Source of the DNA: Acheta domesticus
Taxonomy: Eukaryota > Arthropoda > Insecta > Orthoptera > Gryllidae
Direction of reading: 5' to 3'
DNA length: 64,000 nucleotides
NCBI GenBank assembly: GCA_031308135.1
Contig: JAHLJT010009436.1
Location: forward strand, 138,089,803-138,153,802
Under the pieces are notes generated by a model. It searched no databases and had not been told where the DNA came from. It saw only the letters and a program-made list of their open reading frames with translations. The translations under genes were made by a program, and so were the position numbers. This document shows, piece after piece, positions 11,085 to 21,509 of the stretch; positions within the stretch are counted from its first letter, which is position 1; the number at the start of each line of letters is the position of its first letter.

Positions 11085-12533
11085 CATTAACACAAGACTA
11101 TGAGATCTCAGAAGAACAGATTATACAAACGATACCCAAATTAAAAAATAGGAAATCACCCGCAGAGGATGACATATATAACGAACTATTAAAATACGGG
11201 GGGCAATCATTACATAAAGAATTAGTAAAACTGATACAAAACATATATAAGCAGAGTAAAATACCAGAGGAATGGAAAACGAGTATTCTAATCCCTCTTT
11301 TTAAAAAAGGGGACAAGCTAGACCCAAATAATTATAGAGGAATTAACCTTCTGAACACAACGCTTAAACTAACAACAAAAACTATCACACAAGTAATAGA
11401 AAACTTAATAGAATGGAAAGAAGAACAGCAAGGATTCAGAAGAGGAAGATCATGTAATGATGCGATCCATGATCATGTAATGATGCAATTAATGATGCGA
11501 TCTTCATTATACGACAAATTGTTGAGAAATCTCTGGAATTCGACAAACCTGCATATATGTGTTTCGTAGACATACAGAAAGCATTTGACAGCGTACGCCT
11601 TGTAGATATAGTAAGATTATTAAAGAAAGAAAATATCCCCTGCAACCTTATTAAACTCATAGTAAATATATATATGAACACCAGAATGAAAGTAAAACAT
11701 AACGAACAAATATCCCAAGCCATAACAACAGGTCAAGGAATAAGACAAGGAGACTCCCTCAGTCCAATACTCTTCAACCTGGTAATGAAACACATCCTAA
11801 ACAATCTTTCAAACAAAAAAGGATATTACTTCGGCTCTTATAACATAAACTCAATCTGTTATGCAGACGATACAGTCTTAATTGCCGAAAATGAAGATGA
11901 TTTACAACGCCTCCTGTTTCAATTCTACAAGACATGCCAGTCATTCAACATGAGGATTTCCACACAAAAAACTAAGTGCATAACAATCTCGAAAGAACCA
12001 TTGAGATGCAAACTAGCTCTAAACGAATACCTAATAGAGCAAGTGATGGAAATACAATATCTAGGCGTAACAATAACTAGTGATGGCAGATCTATAAAAG
12101 AGGCTAAGGAACAAGCATAAAAGCAAATAGAATAGCAGGCTGTCTCAACCACTCGATATGGCAAAATCAATATCTGAGAAAAGACACTAAAGTTAGAATA
12201 TAAGGCAGTAATTAGACCAGTATTGTCATATGCAGCTGAAACTAGAGCAGACTCAAAAAAAATATGCCAAATGATGGAAGTGTCGGAAATGCGGGTGTTG
12301 AGAAAAATTACAAATAAAACGCTAAGGGATAAAGAACCTAATATTAATATAAGACAAACTTGCCAAATAGATATAATCTCAGACTGGGTTCGAGAAAGAA
12401 GAAAGAAATGGAATGACCATATAGACAGAATGGAAGAAGACAGACTGGTGAAAGTGACTAGAGATAGAAGACCGGAAGGAAGGAGAAGAGTAGGACGCCC
12501 AAGAACTAGGTGGAAAGACATTTTGTGAAACAA
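11085..12533 (+). pseudogene. Reverse transcriptase of nested LINE, broken
   Basis: The reading covers the RT domain and C-terminal region. Visible motifs are LIPLFKKGDKLDPNNYRGI, GFRRGRSCNDAI, FVDIQKAFDS (metal-binding Asp), GIRQGDSLSPILFNL and the catalytic CYADDTVLI at about 11860. A 35-base local duplication (11468-11502) follows GRSCNDAI and throws the frame by two bases, so reading resumes in another frame near 11510. A TAA at 12118-12120 and a further stop near 12200 precede the last open piece (12223-12528), which ends RRRVGRPRTRWKDIL. No endonuclease is present. It is not translatable as one protein. Confidence 0.8.
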
Positions 12534-12649
12534 GACAGCATGAATATAGTGCCAATTTATAAATATAACTACATAAATGTAATGTATCAGGTTTTTTAAA
12601 ATTTTGATTAAGTATCCTTTGTAAAGAAACAGGCTCTAGCCTAAAATAA

Positions 12650-12672
12650 AAGTAAGAAGAAGAAGAAGAAGA
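12650..12672. repeat. (AAG)n 3' tail of nested LINE
   Basis: The run of AAG triplets lies exactly between the LINE 3' sequence (preceded by AATAAAAGT) and the second target-duplication copy. Confidence 0.85.
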
Positions 12673-12683
12673 AGTTAGAAATG

Positions 12684-12958
12684 AGAGTGGCGATCGATTA
12701 ATCGAGTTTTGTCAAGATTCGGATCTTGTGGTTGCAAATACATGGTTTAAATTGCCCAAAAGACGTTTATATACTTGGATATCTCAAGACAAGGACACCA
12801 ATATTGTCCGTAATCAAATCGATTTTATTCTGATCAATAAACGTTTTAGAAATGCTGTGAAGAGTGCCAAAACATATTCGAGTGGAGACATTAACTTTGA
12901 TCATAATCCTGTTGTGGCGAATATAAGGATAAGATTAAAAAAGACGTCTATCACATAA
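12684..12958 (+). pseudogene. RTE endonuclease, C-terminal half
   Basis: This continues the endonuclease interrupted at 11056. It reads ...GDRLIEFCQDSDLVVANTW, then the RRLYTWIS segment, NQIDFILINKRF and FDHNPVVANIRI. In active relatives the last motif is an SDH catalytic pair; here FDH keeps Asp and His. After 12958 stops interrupt the linker. The piece is colinear with the RT at 13152. Confidence 0.8.
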
Positions 12959-15019
12959 TGCAAACAGGAAATTGAATTTAAGATTATTGAACTCCGATGA
13001 TGTTGTCCAAGAAAACTCTTGCAAGCTCAATGAAGAAATATGTAAAATACAGGACACTAGTATAGAGGAAACGTGGCTAGGAGTTAAAAAAGTGTTCAAT
13101 GAAGTTACGGAAAATAACTTGATGCAAGAGCAACAGCCGCGTAAGAGATGAATGACCGATGAAATTATGTCACTGATGACTGAACGTCGCAAGATGAAAA
13201 AGCGTAATCTTGAGAAGTACAAGGAATTGCAGAAGAAGATAAGATCTAAAATCCGAACTGCGAAAGCAAAGTGGTATGCTTCACAATGTAGGGAGATAGA
13301 AATGTTAAATAAGATGCATGATGACTTTAACCTCCATAAAAGAATCAAAGAAATTACTAATAAATGCAGAAGAAAGCACTGCCTTAAGATTCTGAAGGAT
13401 GATGGGAATGCTGCAATTAATAAAGAAGACAAATGTGATGTTTGGAAGAGTTACATAGAAAAATTGTTTGATGATGATCGAGAATATGCACTGCCTGAGT
13501 TAATAGACGGAACTGGACCACATATTCTCAAGGAAGAAGTTCAAAAAGCCATTATTGCTAGTAAAAATGGCAAAGCTGTAGGTTTGGATGCCATCAACGT
13601 AGAAATTTTAAAACTTTTGAACGATGCGAGTATTGCTAAAATTACAAATCTTTTTAACAATATATATGACACTGGGTATCTACCTACTGATTGGCTAAAA
13701 TCTGTATTTGTCATGATTCCAAAGACAGCTAGGGCAAGAAGTTGTGACGATTATCGGACGATAAGTTTGATGAGCCATGTACTCACGATATTTTTACGCA
13801 TCATACATGCTCGTATTTGGAGAAAAGTAGAAGATGAAATAGGAAATTCACAGTTGGTTTTAGAAATGCTTTTGGTACACGAGAAGCCCTGTTTGCCACT
13901 CAAGTTTTAGTACAGAAATGTTTGGATCAAGGTTGAGAAGTATTTTTATGTTTTATTGATTTTAAAAAGGCGTTTGATAATGAGAAACACGATAGGCTTA
14001 TGAATATTTTGGAGAGTATTAATATAGATTTAAAAGATATACGTATCATAAAAAACTTGTATTGGGGACAAACTGCTCAAGTGCGAGTTGATCAGCACCT
14101 TACTGCGGAAGTGGATGTGAGAAAAGGAGTTAGACAGGGGTGTATTCTGTCTCCATTGCTATTTAACCTGTATTCTGAACATGTTTTTAAAGACGCCTTA
14201 CAGGATTGTAATCTGGGAGTAAAAGTGAATGGTATTCCTATTTCTAATCTACGTTACGCAGATGATACACTAATCTTGGCAGAATCTGCTGCGGATCTGC
14301 AAGAAATAATGAACAGAATAAATCGAGCTTGCAAAGATTATGGATTAGAAATAAATGTACATAAAACAAAGTACATGCTAATTAGTAAGAAAGGTGGAAG
14401 ACCATTTCAACTGTCTATCAATGATCGACCGATTGAGTAGGTTTCTCAATATAAATATTTGGGACAAATTTTAATTGAGTCGTGGACATCAGATTTGGAA
14501 ATAAAAACGAGAATTGAAATAGCAAGATCCACATTCAACAAAATGAGGAATTGTCTATGTAGCAGAGACTTGAGTTTTATCCTCAGATGGAGAATGGCAA
14601 AATGTTACGTGGCAAGTGTTCTCTTATATGGTGCTGAAACATGGACTCTGAAAACAGCATCAATTAATAGACTGGAGGCCTTTGAGATATGGATGATCAG
14701 GAGAATGTTGAGAATCCCCTGGAGTGACAAAGTTCGTAATGATTACATACTAGAGAAAAATGGTATATGCTGAGAGGTATTAAAAATGATTAAAATTAGA
14801 AAAACATTGTATCTTGGTCATTTACTTAGAAACCCCAAATATGAACTATTACAACTAATAATGATGGGGAAAGTTCAGGGTAGAAGGGGAGTCGGCAGGA
14901 AGAAGATGTCCTGGTTGGCAAACATCCGAAAATGGACAGGTATCTCGAGTGCTTCTGAGTTGTTCCATGTGGCACAAGACAGAGAAAAGTTCGGGGAAGT
15001 GGTCGCCAACCTCCAGTAA
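12959..15019 (+). pseudogene. RTE reverse transcriptase, several breaks
   Basis: The linker (to 13151) and RT domain follow the endonuclease. Visible motifs include KAVGLDAINVEILK, a degraded ISLMSHV block, FIDFKKAFDN (about 13957), GVRQGCILSPLLFNLYSE and the catalytic RYADDTLIL near 14250. The C-terminal part has YGAETWTL and GRRGVGRKKMSW. I see a one-base loss near 13853, an in-frame TGA at 13934-13936, a TAG at 14438-14440 and a TGA just after 14770. The element is therefore dead, although the catalytic residues remain readable. Confidence 0.8.
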
Positions 15020-15038
15020 TGGGGACGGCACTTCAAGA

Positions 15039-15049
15039 AGAACATGAAT
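15039..15049. repeat. 3' target-site duplication of the RTE element
   Basis: Exact second copy of AGAACATGAAT, matching 9982-9992. Confidence 0.85.
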
Positions 15050-15177
15050 AAATATTATATTACACATTAGATTTTGGTAAACTCACATGAGTCATTCATG
15101 AAGAAAATATATTTGATTTTTTAATGAAAGGGAAATCGTGAAAATTATAATTGAATAGTAGTCTGCATTGTCTTCCA

Positions 15178-15178
<1 letters not shown>

Positions 15179-15228
<50 letters not shown>
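15179..15228. repeat. (TA)n microsatellite
   Basis: About 25 uninterrupted TA units, directly abutting the putative solo LTR. Confidence 0.98.
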
Positions 15229-15231
<3 letters not shown>

Positions 15232-16651
15232 AGCGGTACGCTAGTTCTACTGCAAATTAATTTCATAAATAAAATGCCGATGCAGAAGGCTAGTGCGTGG
15301 AGAGAACCGACCGTGCCCCGCTGACCGCCCGCGAGCGCGCGACACGCGACCGCCCCGAATGTTTATGGCACCAGGGGGGGCGAGGGAGACCTCTTGTTCG
15401 GGACCTCAGGCGCCCCAGAACTATTTGAATAGGTTCGCGGCGCGTGCCCGTCACGGTTTTTTGGCTGTCACTCGCCCTGGGAAGCTCAAAGTTGTAATTC
15501 ACTGCAACCTTCGGGGGTACAACGATCATGTCTCACACCCTTCTTGACCTACTTTCTTCGATAAACAAAGAGGGCTTTTGGAATGAGACAGAGTAAGGAA
15601 AATTCCCAGAATCGCCGGAGCTGGTTGGCTAAAAAAGGATTTAAGACGCCATCACACTCAACCAATCAGGGGTAGAATTCTGCGGGGAAGGGATGATTTC
15701 GAAATATCTGCGAAAATTTGGGGGGGGAAAGAGTGGAAAAACACACAAAGTGTGGGTTACGAGAGACTTGGGTTGCGAGGGCTGAGGAGAGAGGTCGAGG
15801 TACCTCCGGCATCGCGTGCTCTGGGGAGCGATTTGAGATTGCCCCGTGCAATCCAATTGTCTTGCTTAATCTCGATAGCCGGGAGAAATTCTTTCCGAGT
15901 ATCATTTTTTGAACTCTGCTACCACTGGCAATTAGACCGATACTCTCCGAGATTTGTGCTCGCATAGAGTTTATTGGAACTCTCAGATCGCGCCGTGTGA
16001 CTTTGTGCGTGAGATACGCGATTGCTCGTGATTTGGGCCAACGAAACTGCCGCCGCCGCAGCCCACCACGCCGCCGCTGTGCCGACACCGCCCCCGTTGT
16101 TGTGGACATGCGCCGGCGAGCACCCCTTCGGCTTTGAGAGGCCGACCTGCCGCCGTCGCCGCCATCAGCTGCCACCGGTGCCATTCGATGCCTGTTCAGC
16201 ACCATCATTATCAGGCATTGTATTTGGTCAACGACCGTACAAAGACTTTTTTTGTGAGTTGCGGTGCCACGCTGAGGCACGTAATCGCCAGTTCAGAGGG
16301 CGAATGATCGTTTCCTTTGTGTAATCAGTAGAATAATTGCATTGTGAATTTATTTTTGCTTTTCTCTTAGATTTAAGTTTCTTTTGTTCCTAATCAGAGA
16401 TCACTAGGTAGGGCATTTCTTCTAAAATTCCTTGTGTAACTTCTCCGGCCTATCATTAGGCGGAAATAAACCTTCTATTGTGTTTACCAGTCACCCAAAT
16501 TGTTATTGTCATTGTATTGCACCTTGCAGTTCCTTCCATCACCGCCTATTTTCAGAGAAGTAACAAAATTGATTGACTGAGCTAGGCCCGGGCCGCCCTC
16601 ACGGATTTCCGGCGCTCCCACGCCGCCGGGGACCGCGTGCGGTGCGTGACA
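15229..16651 (+). mobile_element. Probable solo LTR in a (TA)n target
   Basis: A 1,423-bp GC- and CpG-rich block begins TGTAGCGG and ends GTGACA (TGT...ACA, the LTR end pattern). It is flanked on both sides by ATAT repeats, consistent with a short duplication in an AT target. A polyadenylation-type AATAAA lies near 16466, with a T-rich/CT-rich stretch around 16350. No gag or pol frame is present, and no primer-binding site follows the right end, so a solo LTR fits best. Gypsy-group elements that prefer TATATA targets are a candidate source. It could instead be one end of a larger element reaching 17913. Confidence 0.45.
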
Positions 16652-17913
16652 ATATATATATAAATGGGACGGTCGCACACGTAAGAATTTCGCTGTGTGC
16701 GTAAATAATGTTTTATTTAACATTGCCAGTGCTAGAAAGCTTGAGGCCGGGAACGGTGCACTTTTCTCTACCTGGAGCCGGCTGACGATGCAGAGGGCCG
16801 CAACCGGACGCGGCTGCCTATTGTCTGGAGACCGTTTCGGCTCGGGGAAATCCCGATCCCGCGTCAGGGGAGTGTCAGCACCCACGCCGGCATCAACTGA
16901 GAATTGGCGTGACGTACTTCGTCACTTAAACTTAGATTCCCCAACCGACTCTACCGCGACCGCATTGGCCAGCACGCATCGCGCGATTTGGCTGCGCCAA
17001 TAGTGAAAAACTAGGCGGGGGAGAGACACGTGATCTTGCGATCGGAGATGGGAGAGACGCCAGCGACGAGTCGCGAATTCGTTACGATGGGAGAGACGCC
17101 TGCGACCACTCTCAGAGTCTATTGAGAGCGCGGTCACAGCTACTTCAGTAACGGGGCGCCGCTCGTGCAAAGTTTGCACTGCAACGCGGGCGACCGTCAT
17201 AAAGAGACCGTGATGAGATTCATGGGAGATGTGCGAGCAAGTTCGATGCCGCTGCACCAGTAGCCATTGCCGCGAGACGCCAGATCGCCGCGGGCAATGC
17301 ATTGCCGCCACTTCGCCACCCGCTCATGTGTCGCCTGAAGGGAGCCGAACGCTGTACGAGTGTGGGGGTCGAACGGACAAAGGAGTGCCCGGACTTGGCC
17401 TGGGAGCCGGCCGCTGACAAAGGACGCGGTCGTTGTCGCCACATCGGGGCAGCGCAATCTCGCCGCCGCCGCCATCGACGCCGTAGCCCGTCGCCCGCCG
17501 CTTGTCCGAGCCGGGGAACGGGGAACACCAGCCGCGCGCCAGCCACCGCGCACCGCCTACATCGCCGCTGCTGCCGTCGACCTGACTCACGGGCCAATAC
17601 CGCGCCTGGAGAGGCGGAACGCCGGGACAATGATCCAGAAGAGTCGACTCACTAAGCTAAGTTAGTTGTAAGTTAGGTTAAGATGCTGTAATTAGTTGTA
17701 GGAGGCTTCACCTCATTATTATTTGCTCTAATTAAACTCAGTGATTAAGAAAGAGTCTTTCAATGCTTAATGCATGAAAATTATCCAGTCACGCATGCGT
17801 CCTGCCCAACTTTTAGCCGGGCGTACGAGGCAACGTGTCGCCGACGGAAATCGGAAGGTAGGTCGGGCCACCCCTGAGATCCACCCCGTCGAGCTCGATG
17901 AGAGAGTGTTACA
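16652..17913. other. Unassigned GC-rich segment between AT repeats
   Basis: CpG-rich sequence with overlapping long frames on both strands, as expected from composition alone. An imperfect duplication of GATGGGAGAGACGCC occurs at about 17046 and 17087. The segment ends GTGTTACA directly before a TA repeat, echoing the right end of the preceding LTR-like block. It may be a second LTR-derived piece or an unrelated CpG island. I recognise no protein. Confidence 0.4.
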
Positions 17914-17956
17914 ATATATATATATATATATTGTATATACACACACACACACACAC
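17914..17956. repeat. Compound (TA)n-(AC)n microsatellite
   Basis: TA units run into TGTATATAC and then about eight AC units. Confidence 0.95.
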
Positions 17957-18587
17957 TAACCCGCGCTCCTCTCACACACAACCTTCGACTCAGCAGCGTC
18001 GGTCTTCTCTTCGACCGCTAGCATCATCGACCAGCTGAAAAAGGGGGCGCTAGAAAGAATGCTCATATGAGCTTTGTGATCTCAGGGGGCACGATCTTTT
18101 GGGTGAGTAAGCGTACCCCAAGACACAGAAATTAATAGATTTATGCGTATATTCTGATACCAAATTTACATCACGCATGAAATAATAAATTCACTTCTCA
18201 AATAATATGACTTTCTCTTCATAATTTCACCTTAACTTTGTTTTGCCAGGCCTGGTTTAACTAAATACATGAAGCTTATCAAGTACTTCTAAATTACCTT
18301 TAGTCAGATAATTTCTTCTATTCTACTATTTACAACACTTCCCTTTTAATTAAATTCCTTGATAACAACTAAAACATTCATGTTGCCCTAATGTAAATAA
18401 ATTTCTTTTCTTAGCTTCGCGCACATTACTAGGTCGCGCTGCTTCCTACTGGATTCGTTCTTACGCTTATTTTTTTACATCACGCGTCTCTCTCTACTAC
18501 ACATTTCTTACAGGTCTCAGAACCATGTTAATCTTGCCTCCAGACCTACTGAACAAAAACCCTAAATAGTTTATTTCTTCAAAAACA
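17957..18587. other. Noncoding stretch
   Basis: No gene or repeat identified between the microsatellite and the BEL/Pao 5' LTR. Confidence 0.5.
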
Positions 18588-19379
18588 TGTTGGCACATTT
18601 CATATTCATATTTGGCGCCGTGGCGGGAGATTGGTTTTTAATAACAATCTTTGGCCCTTTATTGCTAGCTCAGAAATTGCATTTTGAACGTACCGCGTCG
18701 GACTTATAAAAAAATTCCCTCCAAAACCGCGCGCTAGGAGCTAAAAGAGCGGGTATATAAAATTCCTTTGTTTTCTGTCGAAATTGCATTCGTCCTAAGA
18801 GTCTGCTCGTAATAGTTTCATTTGTCTTCGACGGGGGGCAGCACTTGCTGGGGTTCCGTCCCAGACACTCTGGGGCAGAGGAAATTATTAAAGACACACT
18901 CGAGCTCCGTTTTAACCAATGACAGCATTCAATTCACACAAATTCAAACAGCGAAACAAGGTTTTTCAAAGTAGTCACTCCGCCCAGTGAACGAGCTTCA
19001 GTGCACTCGCATTAACGTTCCATGAGAACACTTAGCAAGGTTGGCATACCTGTCGCCTTTTAGAAAGCCTTTCAAAGAGAAACCATCTTTTCGCGGGAAA
19101 CGTGCATGCAATGAGCAAATTTGTGTAATACAGACTAAAAGAAGGCATTGCTTTTCGTGTGAGACTCAGGTAACGGGTTGAACGATTTATTCCCTGATTG
19201 CATATTTATTTATACTATCTTCTAATAATAAGGGTATACTGTGTCTTTTCAGAGATCGCACGAGCGAACGAGGATAACATAACATTTCGTCTCGCCGTAA
19301 CCAAAAAATGATGACCGCTCTCCCAAATTATTGAACAATAACCCAAATCTGAAAAAGGAGCTATATCGCCGCCTTAACA
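18588..19379 (+). repeat. BEL/Pao 5' LTR
   Basis: Starts TGTTGGCACATTTC and ends CGCCTTAACA. A TATATAAAAT box near 18754 is a likely U3 promoter element. The copy at 26053-26844 has the same length. A 75-residue antisense frame occurs identically in both LTRs, which only reflects LTR identity. Confidence 0.92.
18752..18763 (+). promoter_or_regulatory. LTR TATA box
   Basis: GGGTATATAAAATTCC sits within the LTR about 630 bp before its end. It is the best TATA match and probably positions element transcription; the same box occurs in the 3' LTR at about 26219. Confidence 0.55.
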
Positions 19380-19382
19380 AAA

Positions 19383-19402
19383 TTGGTCCCAGAAACACGG
19401 GA
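19383..19402 (+). other. Probable primer-binding site
   Basis: TGGTCCCAGAAACACGGGAT begins a few bases after the LTR. The TGG start complements a tRNA CCA end. I could not assign the tRNA. Confidence 0.5.
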
Positions 19403-19611
19403 TTCAGCAACCGGCAGGAAGCATAGCAAATTGTGTTTTCAGTGTTCTATTAGTAGTGTTGCATGGTGTAGCATAATATTGCAGTATAAGGTGACCTTTC
19501 AAGTATTTTCGCGATCGCTGGCAACATGCCGCAAAGCAGTGCATAGTGTTAACAATGAGAGCATAAGATTTCATAAATTTCCCCCTCTGCTAAGTAGAAA
19601 CTCCTTTTAAA

Positions 19612-21492
19612 ATGCCTTTGAGGAAGCAGACAGTATTGCGTTGGGAATTTATAGAATCAGCATTAACTAGAATCGAAGAGAGTCTAAAATCACTCTCAGA
19701 CCTTAGCAGGTCGAATATACAATGTATCATAGAACGTGTAAATGAAATTTGGGCTGATGCCAGAACAGAATTCAATGACATTTTAAAACAGGAAAGACTA
19801 GCTGAGTTGAACCCCCCCTTCATAAGTGTTGAGGCTAGGGTTATGAACATCAAAGGTCAGTGTCTCTCCGCATTAGACACTCCAACCGAAAGATTACATT
19901 ACAACAACACAAGCTTGCCTCATGTAAAGTTGCCCGTTTTTAGTGGTTTATATGATGAATTCCCAAAATTTCATGATATTTTCTTAACCGCAGTGGTGAA
20001 TAATAAAACACTTACTAATATTGAAAGATACATGCATTTATTAGCACACTTGAAAGGTGAACCTTATAATTTAGTAAGTACCTTAAGCGTGTCAGGAGAT
20101 AATTTTCAAAGAATGTGGGAATTGTTAATTAAAAAATACTCAAATAAGGCGAAAATATTAGATACTCATATCAAAGCCTTGCTCAATTTGCCACAAATCA
20201 AGAGCAATGCATCGTCCCTTAAACCATTTATTTCTCAAATTGCCATGAACTGGAGTGGTTTAAAATCAGTGTCATTGGACATTGATTTGGGTGAAGTAAT
20301 TCTACAGCATTTAGTATTATCAAAACTAGACTTAAAAACCAGAGAATCATGGTATCTTGCCCACAGTTTTGTCAAAAAGATGACAGGCTTACAAGAATTA
20401 TTAGACTTTCTCAACCAAAGGGTAAACGCTTTAGAGTTCAATGAGGATATCTCTCAAAGGCCCCAATCAAATTTTGTTACAGTTGGAAAGCCTCATCAAC
20501 CCTCGAGCAGCCAAAAAGTATTCAGTATTAAGGTGTCGGATGCCATGCAGTGCATCTTGTGTCCAGAGAGTCATCCACTCTACAAATGTGCCCAATTTCA
20601 ACAATTGAGTGTATCGGATCGCTCCAAGGTGTGTCGACAACACTCCCTATGTATTAACTGTTTATTCAAGGCTGGTGCAGGCCACCCCAGCAGCAAAAAA
20701 CGTTGTAGAGAGTATGGTAAGAAACACCATTCCTTGCTGCATGACCAAAATTTTAACAAAAATAAAGATTTTTCTGCTACTAGGTTAGCAAATGACAATG
20801 TAGTTTCAAAGCCAAACTTGGTAACTCACCTAAAGGTTCAGTCAGAGGATTCCATAGCAAGAGAAGAATCCATGATAGGTAACATAGAAACTGAGAAAAC
20901 TTTAACACATTTGGCATGTGGTGATTCAAGAAGATCCTACTCGCTATTGCCTACGGCCATAATTTATGTAAGAGATAAGCAAGGAATGGATGTACCCGCG
21001 AGAGCACTGTTAGATTCAGGGAGCGAGATCTGCTTTATAACAGAATCTCTGGTGCAGTTACTAGGTATCTCTAGATCCAAATGTAATTTTGCAATCCACT
21101 CTGTAAATTATCTGAAATCAGGTTCAAATGGGAAGGTTAACTTAACCATCAAATCTCGTGTTAGTGATTGGCAAACATCAGTCCCTTGTCTAATTGTGCC
21201 GTCAATTTCATCTAAAATACCCCAAAGCTCGATAGATGTAACCAAAATTAGAATTCCATCACATCTCAAATTAGCCGATGAGTCTTTCCATTTAGCAAAC
21301 AAGGTGGATATATTATTAAACTCTGCAGTATTCTTTGAAGTTTTCAAGGCTAAAATTTCGACGCCTGGTGAAAGTCCTGTCATCTTTGACACTGAATTAG
21401 GAGCTGTAATAGCTGGGCAATTTCCAAAAATTAAAACTGAGGCATGTCCTAATACAGTTTTTTCCTGCTTGAAGCACAAAATGCACTGTTAA
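19612..21492 (+). CDS. BEL/Pao gag-protease polyprotein
   Basis: A 626-residue frame starts at the first ATG of the element interior (MPLRKQTVLRW), 233 bp after the LTR. The N-terminal half matches the Pao gag-like region, including KLPVFSGLYDEFPKFHDIF near residue 110. A cysteine/histidine cluster at about 313-380 (CILCPESHPLYKC, then CINCLFKAGAGH) is the nucleic-acid-binding knuckle region. A retropepsin-type active site, LLDSGSEICFI, lies at about 467. The frame stops at 21490-21492 while pol continues in the -1 frame. The product would assemble particles and cleave the polyprotein. Confidence 0.88.
   Translation: MPLRKQTVLRWEFIESALTRIEESLKSLSDLSRSNIQCIIERVNEIWADARTEFNDILKQERLAELNPPFISVEARVMNIKGQCLSALDTPTERLHYNNTSLPHVKLPVFSGLYDEFPKFHDIFLTAVVNNKTLTNIERYMHLLAHLKGEPYNLVSTLSVSGDNFQRMWELLIKKYSNKAKILDTHIKALLNLPQIKSNASSLKPFISQIAMNWSGLKSVSLDIDLGEVILQHLVLSKLDLKTRESWYLAHSFVKKMTGLQELLDFLNQRVNALEFNEDISQRPQSNFVTVGKPHQPSSSQKVFSIKVSDAMQCILCPESHPLYKCAQFQQLSVSDRSKVCRQHSLCINCLFKAGAGHPSSKKRCREYGKKHHSLLHDQNFNKNKDFSATRLANDNVVSKPNLVTHLKVQSEDSIAREESMIGNIETEKTLTHLACGDSRRSYSLLPTAIIYVRDKQGMDVPARALLDSGSEICFITESLVQLLGISRSKCNFAIHSVNYLKSGSNGKVNLTIKSRVSDWQTSVPCLIVPSISSKIPQSSIDVTKIRIPSHLKLADESFHLANKVDILLNSAVFFEVFKAKISTPGESPVIFDTELGAVIAGQFPKIKTEACPNTVFSCLKHKMHC
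21451..21492 (+). other. gag/pol frame change at a T6 run
   Basis: The pol frame opens after a stop near 21450 and overlaps the end of gag. A run of six T (about 21459-21464) lies in the overlap. BEL/Pao elements usually have one continuous gag-pol frame, so this is either a one-base change in the T run (mutation or assembly error) or a -1 recoding site. The local sequence is not a canonical slippery heptamer in the gag frame. Confidence 0.6.
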
Positions 21493-21509
21493 ACAATGTA
21501 GAATCTGAT

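Larger units (their letters stand above)
11057..12672 (+). mobile_element. Nested 5'-truncated LINE (second family)
   Basis: An insert of about 1.6 kb sits in the RTE endonuclease gene with an 11-bp target duplication and an (AAG)n tail (about 12650-12672). It lacks an endonuclease and starts just upstream of the reverse transcriptase, typical of 5' truncation during target-primed reverse transcription. Its clade is not certain from the sequence. The C-terminal WNDHIDRM...GRPRTRWKD region is of a type very common in insect LINEs. Confidence 0.85.
9993..15038 (+). mobile_element. Full-length RTE-type non-LTR retrotransposon, inactive, with nested LINE
   Basis: An exact 11-bp duplication bounds the element, so the insertion looks complete. 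Removing the nested LINE and one copy of its target duplication (1,627 bp) leaves about 3.4 kb, the usual size of RTE elements. The 5' end starts CCCCCGTGG and the 3' end is a short CAAGA-like tail. It encodes an APE-type endonuclease followed by a reverse transcriptase in one plus-strand reading, now broken by frameshifts and stops. The clade call rests on the endonuclease opening VGTWNVRSLYETGKLDN and the C-terminal YGAETWTL and GRRGVGRKK segments, which I associate with insect RTE elements. Confidence 0.85.

Noticed and set aside
17220..17665. Several overlapping 100-140-codon frames on both strands
   Set aside because: Expected from GC-rich sequence with few stop codons; reads are arginine/proline/alanine-rich and motif-free.
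18670..18897. 75-codon antisense frame found identically in both LTRs
   Set aside because: Identity only reflects identical LTRs; no motif or independent support.
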